Shown piece by piece: positions 1-11,552 of a DNA stretch of 64,000 nucleotides. The DNA lies in contig CP075495.1 in the NCBI GenBank assembly GCA_021613535.1, positions 12,214,001 to 12,278,000 of the forward strand, written 5' to 3'. Every line of letters starts with the position of its first letter. The first letter of the stretch is position 1. Source of the stretch: Adineta vaga (lineage: Eukaryota; Rotifera). Below the pieces are notes generated by a model. The model was given only the letters and a program-made list of their open reading frames with translations, ran no database searches and was not told the origin of the DNA. A program made the position numbers and the translations under genes.

Positions 1-1745
1 GTGTTTATGATGTTTTATCAATATAAAGAACATAATAAAGAACGGAGTAGAAAGCTTTAATCTTATGGATATAGTGTGCATTTAGTGTTAGAGACACATG
101 AGAGATCAATTTTTGACGATTGACTACCATCATATACCTTTTTTTTTATCCCTTCTCTAACAACGGTGACCGTCATGTGCGTTGTTATGATGATGGTCGT
201 CGTCGTTGTCGTCGTCGTTATTGTATAGTAGAGTAGCACTAGTGAGTTTTTTCTTTCTTCTCTTCGTTTCTTTCTCATGTCCTTTCTACTGATTACACAT
301 GCACATACGCAACTGGATCCCTTGTATTCGTTTTCATTGTCCCTTGTTCATGATTAAGACGAAGAAGAGAGAGAGAGAGAAAAAAAGCGAGGAGAAGAGA
401 AACAAAGCATTATAAAAAAATCGAGAGAGAACTCTTTTAAATAGTTTAAGTGAGTAATGCCCGTTTTGTTCATATTATTTTACTTTTATACAGTAAATTT
501 CTTTCTCTATGCATTCAATCTGTTGTTAAGGGACATATGCACGTCATTTTTTCCATATTACCATTGACTGTCGATCAAAGAATGATGTTTTATCTTTCAT
601 TAATAATCGTTTAAGTACTCGTGCGTTTCTAATTTGCGACAAATATTGAGAAACAGCTGCGCTATTTGTATATCTTTACCGTCTACATCATTTCTTAATC
701 ATTGAATAGTCTCGAATAGAATGAGAATAGTCATAACTTTGATTTCAAACCTTGCGAGAAAGAAATGTGACATGTTCAAGAGAATGAAGATATTAATCTG
801 TTGTATCAGTTTATACCATTGTTGCGAGTATCGATTACGTGAAAAGTGATGATTAAATTATGTAAACATTCTGTGACGTCATTTGAAAAAAGGAAAAGAA
901 AGTATATGTGTAGATATGGGTAAGTATATATCTCTTCATGGCCTCAAAAATCGACATATAGACACATACACACACACACACACGTTGTACATCTTTTCGA
1001 GGACGACAAGGATCAAAAATACTGAAAGTAATGTATATAAATTAATACAAACGAATAAGAATAAATAAATGTATTAAAGGAAATCGAGTATGTTCAGGGT
1101 CATTTGTTTTAGTTCGTATTTAATTAGAACGAAATAACAACACCTTCATATGAGCCCTCTAGTATTATTAGTAAATTTGATTAGAGATTTAATTCTATCA
1201 CACGCACATCTCAATGACTTTGTTATTGTTGTTGCCGTAGGTATAAATGACAGAGAGACAAGGAGAGAGTGAAAGAGGCGAAGAAAAACAAGGAAAGGCC
1301 GACTGTTTTCGATTCTTTACAGTTTGTAGATGACTATGTGGACAGAGAGAAAAAGCAATAGAAGAAGAAGAATAAGAATAAGAGAAAAGAGAAACGTGTC
1401 GCGCCGCCGCCGCCACCGCCACCGCAAGCTAACTGAATTGGACTGTGTCAATAGTAATATTAGTCGGTGAAGCAATAGCAGAAGCACTAGTAGTGATTGG
1501 ATATATTCTTCAAATATTACTCTTCAATTGAGTCAAGTATTCTTCGAAAAGATAAAATACCATCAGGTTTTGAAAATGTGTGCAAGAGAAATAGAGTGAA
1601 AGAGAAGTAAAAGAATGTGATGGTATTCCGTAGGAAGAACACAAAATACTCATTACCATTTACACTTTTTTATTTTGTAGATTTCATCTTCTTCTTTTTC
1701 AGTACAATAAAATAAAGAATTCATTTGATTCTTTTCGATTACGAA
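1..1745. other. Gene-free upstream region of the Cordon-bleu-like gene
   Basis: No open frame here shows protein-like composition. It holds a GA-rich tract (361-386), a CA dinucleotide run (962-983), a perfect CRE-type palindrome TGACGTCA at 874-881 and a short CCG/CCA-rich patch (1401-1425). The pyrimidine-rich stretch ending in AG at 1700-1701 looks like a 3' splice site, so a 5'-UTR exon or trans-splicing before the first coding exon is likely. The rest is probably promoter and 5'-UTR sequence. Confidence 0.5.
874..881. promoter_or_regulatory. Perfect CRE-like palindrome
   Basis: TGACGTCA is the full consensus for CREB/ATF bZIP dimers. It lies about 870 nt upstream of the Cordon-bleu-like start codon. 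Function is inferred from sequence only, and one 8-mer can arise by chance. Confidence 0.3.
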
Positions 1746-4700
1746 ATGATGCCAATAATAGAACAAAGTCCTGTCCATCATCATCATCATCATGGTCATG
1801 GCCACCAAACCTATTATCATCAACAACATTCACCAGAACAAACTGGTAAGATACAATTAACACTTATCTTACCAAATGGTGTCCCATCCGTTATAAATGT
1901 TGATGCTAAGTAATGATTAATTTCTCTATATCTGTATGAACATATATTCTATCTTTCGAACATATGTTTCTCTAGTACACCAATGATGGATTTACTTGTA
2001 CAAGCTGCATCATTGAATAAACTTAATCCAAGTGGTTATTCACTTGTTGTACTTGATTCAAATCAACATGTTATTCATTTTAAGGCGAATCAAACTGTTG
2101 GACAGATTGGTATGTATATCATAATTGTGAAATTAATTTAGATTTTAAAAGAACCTAAATATTGTTTCAGTTAAAAATTGTCATTTACCACAAATAAACG
2201 GTAATTTATTGATGTACATCTGCTTCTCACGTTTCACATTGCTTCATATTAATTTACTGCTTAAATTGAAATAACAAGATTCATAGTCTTTCTTGTCTTT
2301 CTTCTTCAGGTTCATCAACGATTAGTCTCCTACCGAAGGAAACAATACATAATCATTCGACAACAAAACTTAAATCACAACCATTTGAAGTATGTCATCT
2401 ATTATCTTACTCACTAAAAATGAATGTTTTCTTTTTCCATTAGATAACAGTTCGTTTACAAGTTAATCTGCCCGATGCACAAAAAATTCTTTTACGTGTT
2501 GATCCTACTTTACCATTGTTTGAAATTAAAGAACAAATTTGTAAACAAAAAAAATATATTCATTCCAATCAATATACATTACGTTTACCTGATAAACTTG
2601 ATCAACCACTTTTACTTGGTTTATCATTAGCTGAGTATAAAACAAATGAATTAACATTAATCTATAACAAAGATTCACAATTCGATCATCAAATCAATCC
2701 AAATCAACATCAATCGTTCGATCGTCTCTATCGAACACGTTCAGAAACTCAACCACCAAAAGAAACTTTTCATGATGTATCTACTGAACAACAAGAAAGT
2801 CCTAGTAAACAAGAACAACTTGTCAATACAATTCGTCCATCGCATACATCTTTACATGCTTATTGGAATGATCCAAATTTTGATACACAATCTCAAATAT
2901 CAAATAGTTCATCAATAACAAAGAAACGTCGTGCTCCAAAACCACCTGGCTATGCGAGTCCAAATCGAGTTGAACCACAAATTGTCTATATTCATCAACA
3001 ACAACCATCATTGCATATTCGTTCTCCATCACAACCTTTACGTATCGAACATCATCAAAGTCAAGAATCACTTCAAGCAGAAAATACAAAGAAAAAACGA
3101 AAAGCTCCTCTAGTTACAATCATGAATACCGTAGAGAAGAATGATGAAAGAGAACATGATCAACCTATGACTAATGAAACAACTCGACCAGGTAAATTGA
3201 TTGAATTGAATTTGTTCAAACATTTTGAAATAATTTTTGTTCATAGGCTTGGAGCCTCCACCACCACCACCACCATCAACAACAACAATTGACAATTTCA
3301 ATGATGATTTACATAAGACACCAGATGTTGAACAAACATCAATTGAAGAAACACCACGAAATGATGAACAATATTTATCGAATTCATCTCAAATTCAAAC
3401 ACCAACACTTGAAATTCAAACAACTTCTTCACAACAAACAAGTGTCGAAATATATTCACCATCATCATCAAATCATTCTCCAAAACAGATACAAATTGAG
3501 ACACCATATTCTACACCAATTATGATCGATCCTCAAGAAGAGAACAAATCGGAACAAGTAAATATTGCATTTCTTTTTTTCAATGACAATAAGATTTCTG
3601 TATCGTGATACTGGACCAATGAATCGATAGATAACTTGTTTTCGCTCTCAGTACTCATTTTTTCACATGAATAACTTGGAAAAGATCATATAAATCTTGT
3701 CCTTTCTAATTGATGGTTAAAAACAAAGCATACCTATTGCTTAGTAGAGATAATCTGAGCTCAATTTTCTTCGGAGATTTACTGATTATACCATCGAGAG
3801 TCTCTTATATATCATAAACTTTCCTAAATACTCGATTGTATGTAAAGAACAGACAAATCGATTTCCCAAAAGACGTATTTCGTTTGTTTTTACAATAAAT
3901 GTTCATGTATTGATGAAAAAAACTAATTCATAGTCGTTATCTTTTGACTAATAAAACTTAATATAGGATATATGATTGCCGAAGATAATATTCGAAAACA
4001 TTAGTATACCTTATAATTCATGTCGTCGTAAGAATGAAATAAAAAACATTTGATTGTATTCTAGAAAGTAACTCCAACAAACAATCAATCGGTTGTTGAA
4101 ACAGTTCAAAAAGAAGTCGTTAAAACTCCTACTCTAAGTTCTCCTATGCCGAAACCACCTCGTCAAACTCCTCAAAAAGAGAAGAAATCTTCAACTATAG
4201 ATGGTCTCTTACGTATTATTACTGATCATACTGAACGAGCACAAAATTATCAAATGAATGAAAAAGAAGAAAAAGAAACGAATGAAAACGTTTCTTATTT
4301 TCGGGTTGCAAAGAGTCGTCATGGAAAATTTGAAACTGATAATCGAGGTTTTGTTCATAACTCTATAGCAATATTTGATTCAACAAATCAACCAAAATCG
4401 GAACAATCAACCTCAAAAATATCTCATTCTCCTGAAACAACAACAATAAATCCAACCATGCATCATAAATCTGTACCAATTGTTATACAAGCCCCAAGTA
4501 AAGGCAAACAAGCTTATAATCTATTGAAAAAATATGAAAAAGAAGAACAATCATCCTCAACAATGGAAAAAGAAAAATCACCAACACCTCTTCAAGTTCG
4601 TTTCTGATAAAAAAAAAGAAATATTCTTCATTTCCTTCTGTCTTTAGCTTGAAGTAACTGAACGAACTACTCATATCACCGTATGTATCCTAGCAATATT

Positions 4701-5069
4701 GTTAACTATCAATACTATCCTCTCTGTTAAATTTAGGTTACTGTAGAAAGTGATCGAAAACAAGTGATAACACGCGCTTCACCTATCGCACAACAGCCAA
4801 TACCACCAGTGGTAGCACCGAAACCAGTTGGTAAAATAATAACAGAATATCGTACCATTCGACGAGTTGGTAATGTTGGTGGTGAAACAACGACCACAAT
4901 GACTACTACTGCAGATGATGGAACAATAACATCAAAAGAAATAACGAATAAACGATTACCATCCATCGAAAATGAAGACCGATTAAGTAATCAATCAAAT
5001 ACTTCGCATGATGAATTGATGGAATCGATTCGACGATTTGGTGGTTCACAAAATTTAGGAAAAAAATAA
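1746..5069 (+). CDS. COBL: Cordon-bleu-like actin nucleator
   Basis: Cordon-bleu proteins bind actin through WH2 motifs and nucleate or sever filaments during cell shaping. About eight exons join in frame: 1746-1909, 1976-2109, 2310-2389, 2444-3191, 3247-3557, 4065-4595, 4648-4680 and 4737-5069. Exons 2-4 encode the family's N-terminal ubiquitin-like region (a start resembling PMMDLLV..LNPS, then an ITVRLQVNLPDAQK-like strand and LPLFEIKEQIC). Exon 4 carries a KRAP-type motif, KKRRAPKPPG (2921-2953), and a second one, KKKRKAP (about 3088-3108). The C-terminus, DELMESIRRFGGSQNLGKK, fits a single WH2-like actin-binding helix. The middle is Ser/Pro/Gln-rich and probably disordered. The start is the ATG at 1746; the frame is open slightly further 5' but only with a TTG. 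The intron at 3558-4064 is unusually long for the locus. Confidence 0.88.
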
Positions 5070-5993
5070 TTCTCTCGTTCATCTTCATTTCATATTTGTC
5101 CTTTAACCTAGTCAATTTTTTCACTCCCCAGCTTTACTATCTTCTTGTCTCCTTTTCTTTTCTTTCCGGTGCTTTCTACAAATGCTTATTGAAAATATGT
5201 CCAAAACAAAAGATGAACAGTGTTTATCATCAAGAAACATTCTACTTGATGAGAAAAAAAAACACAAATGGGACAATAATATTACATGTAAAAATACTCG
5301 ATTTTCTTTTTAATTTTCCTTTTTTCATATTTTCGTTGCTATTGTATGTTTGTATATGTGTGCATTTTTTTTTCTCGCTTTGTGTCTATGTGTTCTACGT
5401 AGTTTGTTATAACGAGTAAATTCTTCTTTCGTGTATGTGTGTGCATGTTTACTACAACTTCTATCCTTTTTTCTTTTTTTCCTAACCAAGAAAATAATAA
5501 TATTAATCTCATTCAATAATTCATATGTTGATAGATCCTTTGTTAACAATTGACGAAAGAGAAAAACGACTGGATTTTGAATTCTTCAACAAATTGTTGA
5601 TTGTGTCAGTTAGAAATATTTATTGTTATTATATTTAAAGATAAATCAATGGGATATAACAAAAAGAAGTGATTTGTTACTTCTATGTTATTTAAATGTA
5701 ATTTAAAACAATGATTAGTAAGAACTAGAGATATTTACTAATTGATACATAGGACAATTAGATCGTTCGGGTTCTACATTTGTATGACATTATTGATTGA
5801 GAAAATAATCATACAATTCTTTACTATTCTTTTTTTATATTATATTAGTAAGAAAAGAATGAATGACGACAGGTAATAAATATGACAACTAATTTCTTGA
5901 TTGTTATCGATCAAATGTCGTATGAAAGAGAAGAAGAAGAAGAAGAAAAAAAAACAAAGACAATATGAAATATTTGTAGCCTTGTCATCGTGT
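5070..5993. other. Intergenic region, COBL-like to GPCR
   Basis: AT-rich sequence with T-rich and GAA-rich runs. Open frames here are low in complexity and overlap on both strands. The 3' end of this stretch may hold an undetected 5' exon (signal peptide) of the downstream receptor gene. Confidence 0.4.
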
Positions 5994-7898
5994 ATGAAAC
6001 TGATGGCTAACGCTTGTTCACTATTATACAATACGTCCTCATGGTTATTTAATGGTAACTAAAACAACAAGTATTATATGACTATATAGAATATATTGAT
6101 ATTTAGCAAGTTTTTGTCTTGAACAATTCGATCGAATAGCATGTTGGCCACCTACCAAAGCTGGTGTTTATCGTCGTATCCAATGTCCAAAATATATCTT
6201 TCCTGATGCTAGTTCAGATGGTATGACAAAATTCAGTTTAATATCCTCCGATGATTTCATGTTTTTGTTTTAGCATATGCTTCGCGATTATGTACAAATC
6301 AATCTCAATGGGAACCACGAAGTAATTATGAATTATGTATTGGTTGTTCACAAATCAATGTGGTAGGCATTGAAATGTTTGATTTCTAGACAGTAAATCT
6401 TTCTTTTGTTTAGAATCTTAATGATACATTTGTGATATCTCCAAATTATATTATTATTCGAAAATATTTTATTCTATTTGCCAATATTCTTTCGATTATT
6501 CTTCTTGCTCTTGGTATTCTTATTTTATTAGGAAATAGGTAGAATTATTTGAATTTTGTTGAACTAGGAATCTTTTATTCTTTTATAATCTAGTCGTCTT
6601 CGTCGATATTCTCGAAATATTCTTCATGTTAATGTTTTGTTTGTTTTTCTTCTACGATCAATTATTCAACTTATTGCTGAACTTCATATGAGTAAAGGTT
6701 ATTTTGCTCATAATGTATTCGAACGAATTGATGCATGTAATCAAACAACCATCTATTTTAAAGAAGATCAAGTAAAAATAATATTCTCGTTAATAATTAA
6801 AATTGTCAATAAACTATTTATATTTTAGTTACTTGATTGTAAATTATTTACTATCCTTATGAATTATATCAATAGTAGTGTATCACATTGGTTTGTTTTT
6901 TGTGAAGCATTATATTTCTATCGATTATTACGAGCAAAAGCATATCGAGATAGTGTATATTGGTATATTCTAACTGGTTGGTGTAAGTAATCGTTTAAAC
7001 ATATTTATAAAATCTTGATGGAAAAGAAAATATTGTTTTTTTCAGTAGCACCATTGTATTTAACAATAATAACTTATATAACACGAGTTATATTAAGAAC
7101 GGATCCTTATACATGTTGGTTTGAACCATCAATTTATGATTGGATTCTTCATGGACCAAATGTTATTCTTCAAATTGTAAGAATATCGAATGATTTTCAT
7201 TATTAATATTCGTCTTTTTCTTTTTATTTAGTTGAATTTCTTTATTTTTACGTATATATGTGTATTACTAGCACAAAAATTAAATCCAACTTATCGAACA
7301 AATTGTTCATCCGATCACAGACGTTTTTCAAAATATATGTAAATATTTTCAAGGATTTTTTATTTTGTAAAAGAAAAACTAATTTCGATTTCTTCTTCAG
7401 TCGTTTAACTCGTTCAACATTGATTTTATTACCTTTATTTGGTATTCATTATTTCTTATTTATGTGGAATACAAAACCATTATTAATACCAAGTTTAATT
7501 ATTATTCATCTTACTGTTCATACAATCTCATCTTCAATACAAGTAACGATTATCTTTTGCAGTGATAACTCTAGTAATCAATTCGTATGTTTCTTTAGGG
7601 TTTAATTGTTGCATTAATTTATACATTAATCAATGCAGAAGTTCAACGTGAAGTTTTACGAAGTATTGATCGTTGTTTAAGTCAACGGTATTCATCATGG
7701 CAACAACCAAACTTTATTCGAATCTATATCAATAAATTAGAAAATGAACGTTTATATTCACTCGGAAGTTATCAAACACGATCAATAGGGACTGCACAAT
7801 ATCGTCCAAGACATTCAAGTATTCTTCTACAACAAAATGAAAATGTAAATGAAGAACGACGAAGTTTAAATCATTCGATTCGACAACATTCAGGATGA
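5994..7898 (+). CDS. Class B (secretin-family) G-protein-coupled receptor
   Basis: A peptide-hormone receptor of the plasma membrane. The first exons encode a hormone-receptor domain with the family's six-cysteine pattern: Cys near ACS, FCLEQ, ACWPPTKAGVYR, QCP, LCT and LCIGC, plus the conserved Trp in QSQWE. Seven membrane segments follow. Class B marks include the TM2 helix HVNVLFVFLLR, Cys and W..CEALYFYR in TM3, CWF...WILHGP in the second outer loop, STLILLPLFGIHYFLF in TM6, and IQGLIVALIYTLINAEVQREV in TM7/helix 8 (pieces only). About ten exons are split by introns of 50-70 nt; the stop is at 7896-7898. The start is uncertain: ATGs at 5994 and 6003 are in frame, but no signal peptide is visible, so an upstream exon may be missing. 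I cannot assign the ligand; relatives include PTH, secretin, calcitonin, CRF and PDF receptors. Confidence 0.85.
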
Positions 7899-8014
7899 AA
7901 ATCATATTTGAAATGTATTTATATATCTGTTGAATAATGATAAAATAGGATTACATATAAATTTTACTTGATCAATTTCTTTTCGAGTCATCAAAAAAAT
8001 TGATTGATACATTT

Positions 8015-8775
8015 TTATATTTCAAATCGACTATGTTCATAAACTAGTTTTTCTATATGTGGATCATTTTTTAATGGATATATTTTTCCTTTCCATTCGA
8101 TACTACAAGGAAGATCATTCGATTTTCCATCATAAATAAGATGAGAACTTAATCGTTCAGCAATAGAATCTTTGATTAAAGCCACACTAGGATAGAATTT
8201 TTCCGATATTGGATAATAAATTCGACCGGTATCTGGTTTAATATAAAGCCTCTCTGGTTGAAATTGTATCGAGAGGTTCGTTGTTGGGATATGACAACAT
8301 TCGAAGAGATCATTTTCATCAAACAATCGAGTTAACACAAACGGTACATCAGCACAACGTATAAAATTACGCTCACGGCCGCATAAAGATACATATGGAA
8401 ATGTTGTAAAATAAGGACGATCTTCGTATGTATTCGCTCGAAGACGAGTGAAGAAAAAATGTAGAAATTTTGGATCTAAATTATATCGAAAAACACAAAT
8501 TTGTATTCTAGTAATATGATAGGAAGGTTAATCTCACTGACCTTTGTAACAGGAAGTGAAATTTTTAAATCGTGTATCATCTAAGAATAACTATAGAGAG
8601 AAAGAAAAGTTCAAGTTTGATAAGATTATTATTTTCCCACCTGTCCAAATGAATCAATAGAATAAAAATATTCTCGAACATCAGAACGATCAGGTGGTGC
8701 TTGACCTTGAACATATGATAAAAGTCGAGTGGAAGGTTTACATTTATTTAATGATGATAAAATAGATAAGAACAT
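8015..8775 (-). CDS. UPF0598 (C8orf82-like) protein
   Basis: Matches the UPF0598/DUF4505 family, small conserved eukaryotic proteins of unknown biochemical role. Exons read from 8775 downward: 8641-8775, then about 8542-8590, and further exons to the stop at 8015. Conserved stretches include REYFY followed by LFLDDTRFKNFTSCYKD, FLHFFFTRLR, PYFTTFPYVSLCGRERNFIRC and FVLTRLFDE. The ATG at 8773-8775 lies 7 nt after a CTAG acceptor-like site. The gene is tail-to-tail with the GPCR gene, with 116 bp between stop codons. The family resemblance is clear but function is not established. Confidence 0.82.
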
Positions 8776-9157
8776 AGTTTATCTAGAAACTAAATTCATT
8801 CATTTGTGTAACCGATGATATAATGATCTCTCTACTAGTTGATAAACAATATTACATCTTTCTTTTATTGAGTTTTAACTTTTAATATAGCTCAACTCTT
8901 TTGTATCTACGAATATATACATCTGATCTGCAATAGTTGTATTTTAATAGATTGATATTTCTTTTGACATCATGTTTAAAATCTATTTCATGAGAAAAAC
9001 GAAAAATATGTATTTGTACATGTTTTCATTGAGTCATGATACGAAAAAAAATGACGAGGAATAGGAAAGAATAACAAATTTGCTAGATTAAAGAATACGT
9101 TAAACCTATTATCTTCAAGATAATTGATAAGCAAAAAAGAAAGAAAAATAAATAAGT
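8776..9157. other. Spacer between P450 3' end and UPF0598 start
   Basis: About 380 nt of AT-rich sequence with no credible exon. It must contain the P450 transcript end and the UPF0598 promoter or trans-splice region. I see no distinct element. Confidence 0.4.
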
Positions 9158-11152
9158 TTATGAACGTGCACTGAGTGGTGTAGCTTTGAGAGAAAACTTC
9201 GGTGGTAAATTTGCTAAACCAAATGTTCCGTTTGTTGGTTCTGGTAGTGGACCATTTTTTTCGAAATCATTATGATATAACAAAACACCTAGAATACCAG
9301 TTAATAAATTGAATAGATGTTTTTCGGCGACACATGCACGTGGACCAAAACCAAATGGTGCATATGAATGTGCTGGTATTGATGATGCATTATCGCCTAT
9401 CCAACGCGTAACATCAAATCTATTTGGTTCTTTCCATGCAACTGAATGATGGAGAGCAACAATATTAGCACCGAATTGTGTACGTTTTTGTATGTGAAAT
9501 TTACGCCATTTAAAATCTTGTAAAGTTGAATGAATAACAATTGGTACAACGGGTGAAGTACGTAAAACTTCTTTAACAAATGCTTGAGTTTGACTAAGAG
9601 ATTCAGCCGATGAGAGATTAAATTGCGAATAATTATTATCTCTAAAGGAACAAATAAAGAAATAAAACTTCCGAAATTCATCTAACATACCGAACTTCTC
9701 GTCGACAGACATCAGCTTCTTCCGGATATTTGACAATATAAAGTAATAACCATGAAAGAGCACCTTTAAGCATTTCACTTCCATGCATAATTATATCAAG
9801 TATACAAGCAGCAATATCATCTTCATCCAAACGTGGTGATGATTCATCGAGAACAGTCAAAATTGAATCAAGAAAATCATTACTAATCTTTGTTGTTGAT
9901 GTAACTGTTTTTTCATCATCAATATTATCTGTACCAGTGATTTCATTTCGTCGATGTTCCGTCCATGTTTTAATATAATCTAAGACATTCTCATTGATAT
10001 CTAATGTTTCTGAAAGACCAGTTAATTGTGTTAACATAGCTTTAGCAGATTTTTCAAATGTATCAGCATGAATAGCTTTGGAAATTTTGTATAAATTTTG
10101 CTCAAATAATTCATATGTTTTATCATTATGTGAAATATCCATTGATGAACATGATAGAGAGGTTAAAAGACGACTTGCAAAATAAAATGTCGTACGACGA
10201 ACATCAAAATTTTCCGATAAACGTATATTTTTTAATTGTTCTTGAACAGCTGAATCAAGACGCTTACCGATGAGATTTGTGTCAATATGATGTACAAGAG
10301 CTTTATGTAGAATTCGAACATTATGATCTTGATGACGGAAAACAATACCTAGAGAAATTAGAAAAGATAATGATATGTCAGTTTAAGATTAATACCATGA
10401 AAAAACTGATTTCAATCACGATATGAAACTAATTCTAGCACGTAATTGTTTTTCTTAACAAAAGATTTTTAAAGTTATCGAGAATTATATTATTCTGAAC
10501 TAATAATATTGGAATAAAATTCTATGAATATCTCTTTGCTCGATGTAGAGTGCATAACATTTGAGAAAATTTCATTCTTACCTGTACGAATATGTTTTCC
10601 TTCTTTATATCGTAATTGATTTTCTAAATAACCATCTACTTTATTACTAACTAAATCAGCACGTCCAATAAATATTTCATTTATTAATGTTGTATCATTC
10701 AATAAAACTAAACGACCAGAATGAGTCATAACTGTACATAAATCAGGATAATCAGTTGCTAAATTAAGTAAATTTTCACGTTTTTTCCGATGAAATGCAA
10801 TAGCATCTTTAATATTTCTCCAATCACGTGGTCCCTTTGGGTAACGATATCGATTACGATCTAAATAGAACAAGAAAAGGACAACATTTTTTTCTTTCGA
10901 CATATCAATTTCAATCTTAGAAATCATACCATATTGCCATTTGAGAAGAATAACAATAATTACCATTACGATATGTATACCAAATGAAGTAAAATAATTC
11001 CATAATGTATCTTCTTCAGCACCCGATGAATGATCCGTATCAGCGATTGTACTTTCAAAAGCATTACCAACAATATTAGCTACTTTAGCACCAACTTCAG
11101 CAGCTAACTCAACTTTTTCTACGACTTTCTCAGTAATATTTTCGGCAGCCAT
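9158..11152 (-). CDS. Cytochrome P450, membrane-anchored, with atypical I-helix
   Basis: A haem-thiolate monooxygenase-type protein of about 550 residues. Four exons join in frame: roughly 10929-11152, 10583-10860, 9690-10349 and 9158-9649. An N-terminal hydrophilic stretch of about 60 residues precedes a membrane anchor (IHIVMVIIVILLKW), then a YPKGPRDW proline-rich hinge. The K-helix ExxR is KEVLR, the PERF region reads WKEPNRFDVTRW, and the haem loop is PFGFGPRACVAEK with the axial Cys. The I-helix reads HGSEMLKGALSW where animal CYP1/2 proteins have AG.(D/E)T..; the oxygen-activating Thr is Met here. The overall pattern resembles the CYP1/2/17 (CYP2 clan) group. The substrate cannot be told. 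A 3' splice-like site lies 20 nt before the ATG. Confidence 0.85.
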
Positions 11153-11552
11153 CGTTATATCTTTTTTTTTATCTAAGATGAAAATAAAAGATGAGAGATT
11201 TATTTATAAATACAATTCTACTGAATAATCTCTCCATTTTTTTCCAAAGTCCATTCTATAGTGAATCATCATAATGTAAATATTGTCAAGAAAAACCATT
11301 CATTTTAATCATATTATTCATCGTTCTCTTATAACTTTTTTCGATGCACTAATGCACATCGTTATCCACCAAAGACGAAAAAACATATACGCATAAAGAA
11401 TGAGAATGATAGATAGAGAAAGAAACAAAGATAGTCACAAACACACAGACACACACGTGTATACACTTAGGGTGAGATCATCATCATCATCATCATTATT
11501 GTTATTTAATATCCATAACAATTAGCAGAAATGAAACAAAAAAAAAGAATAA
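11153..11552. other. Spacer between ST7 3' end and P450 start
   Basis: 400 nt, A/T-rich, with a CA-rich run (about 11438-11462) and a CAT/ATC repeat (about 11477-11500). No exon is seen. A pyrimidine-rich tract ending in AG on the minus strand at about 11173-11174 probably marks the acceptor of the P450 5' leader. Confidence 0.4.

Noticed and set aside
1725-1745. TTG as an earlier start for the COBL-like gene
   Set aside because: Non-ATG starts are unlikely here; the ATG at 1746 follows within seven codons.
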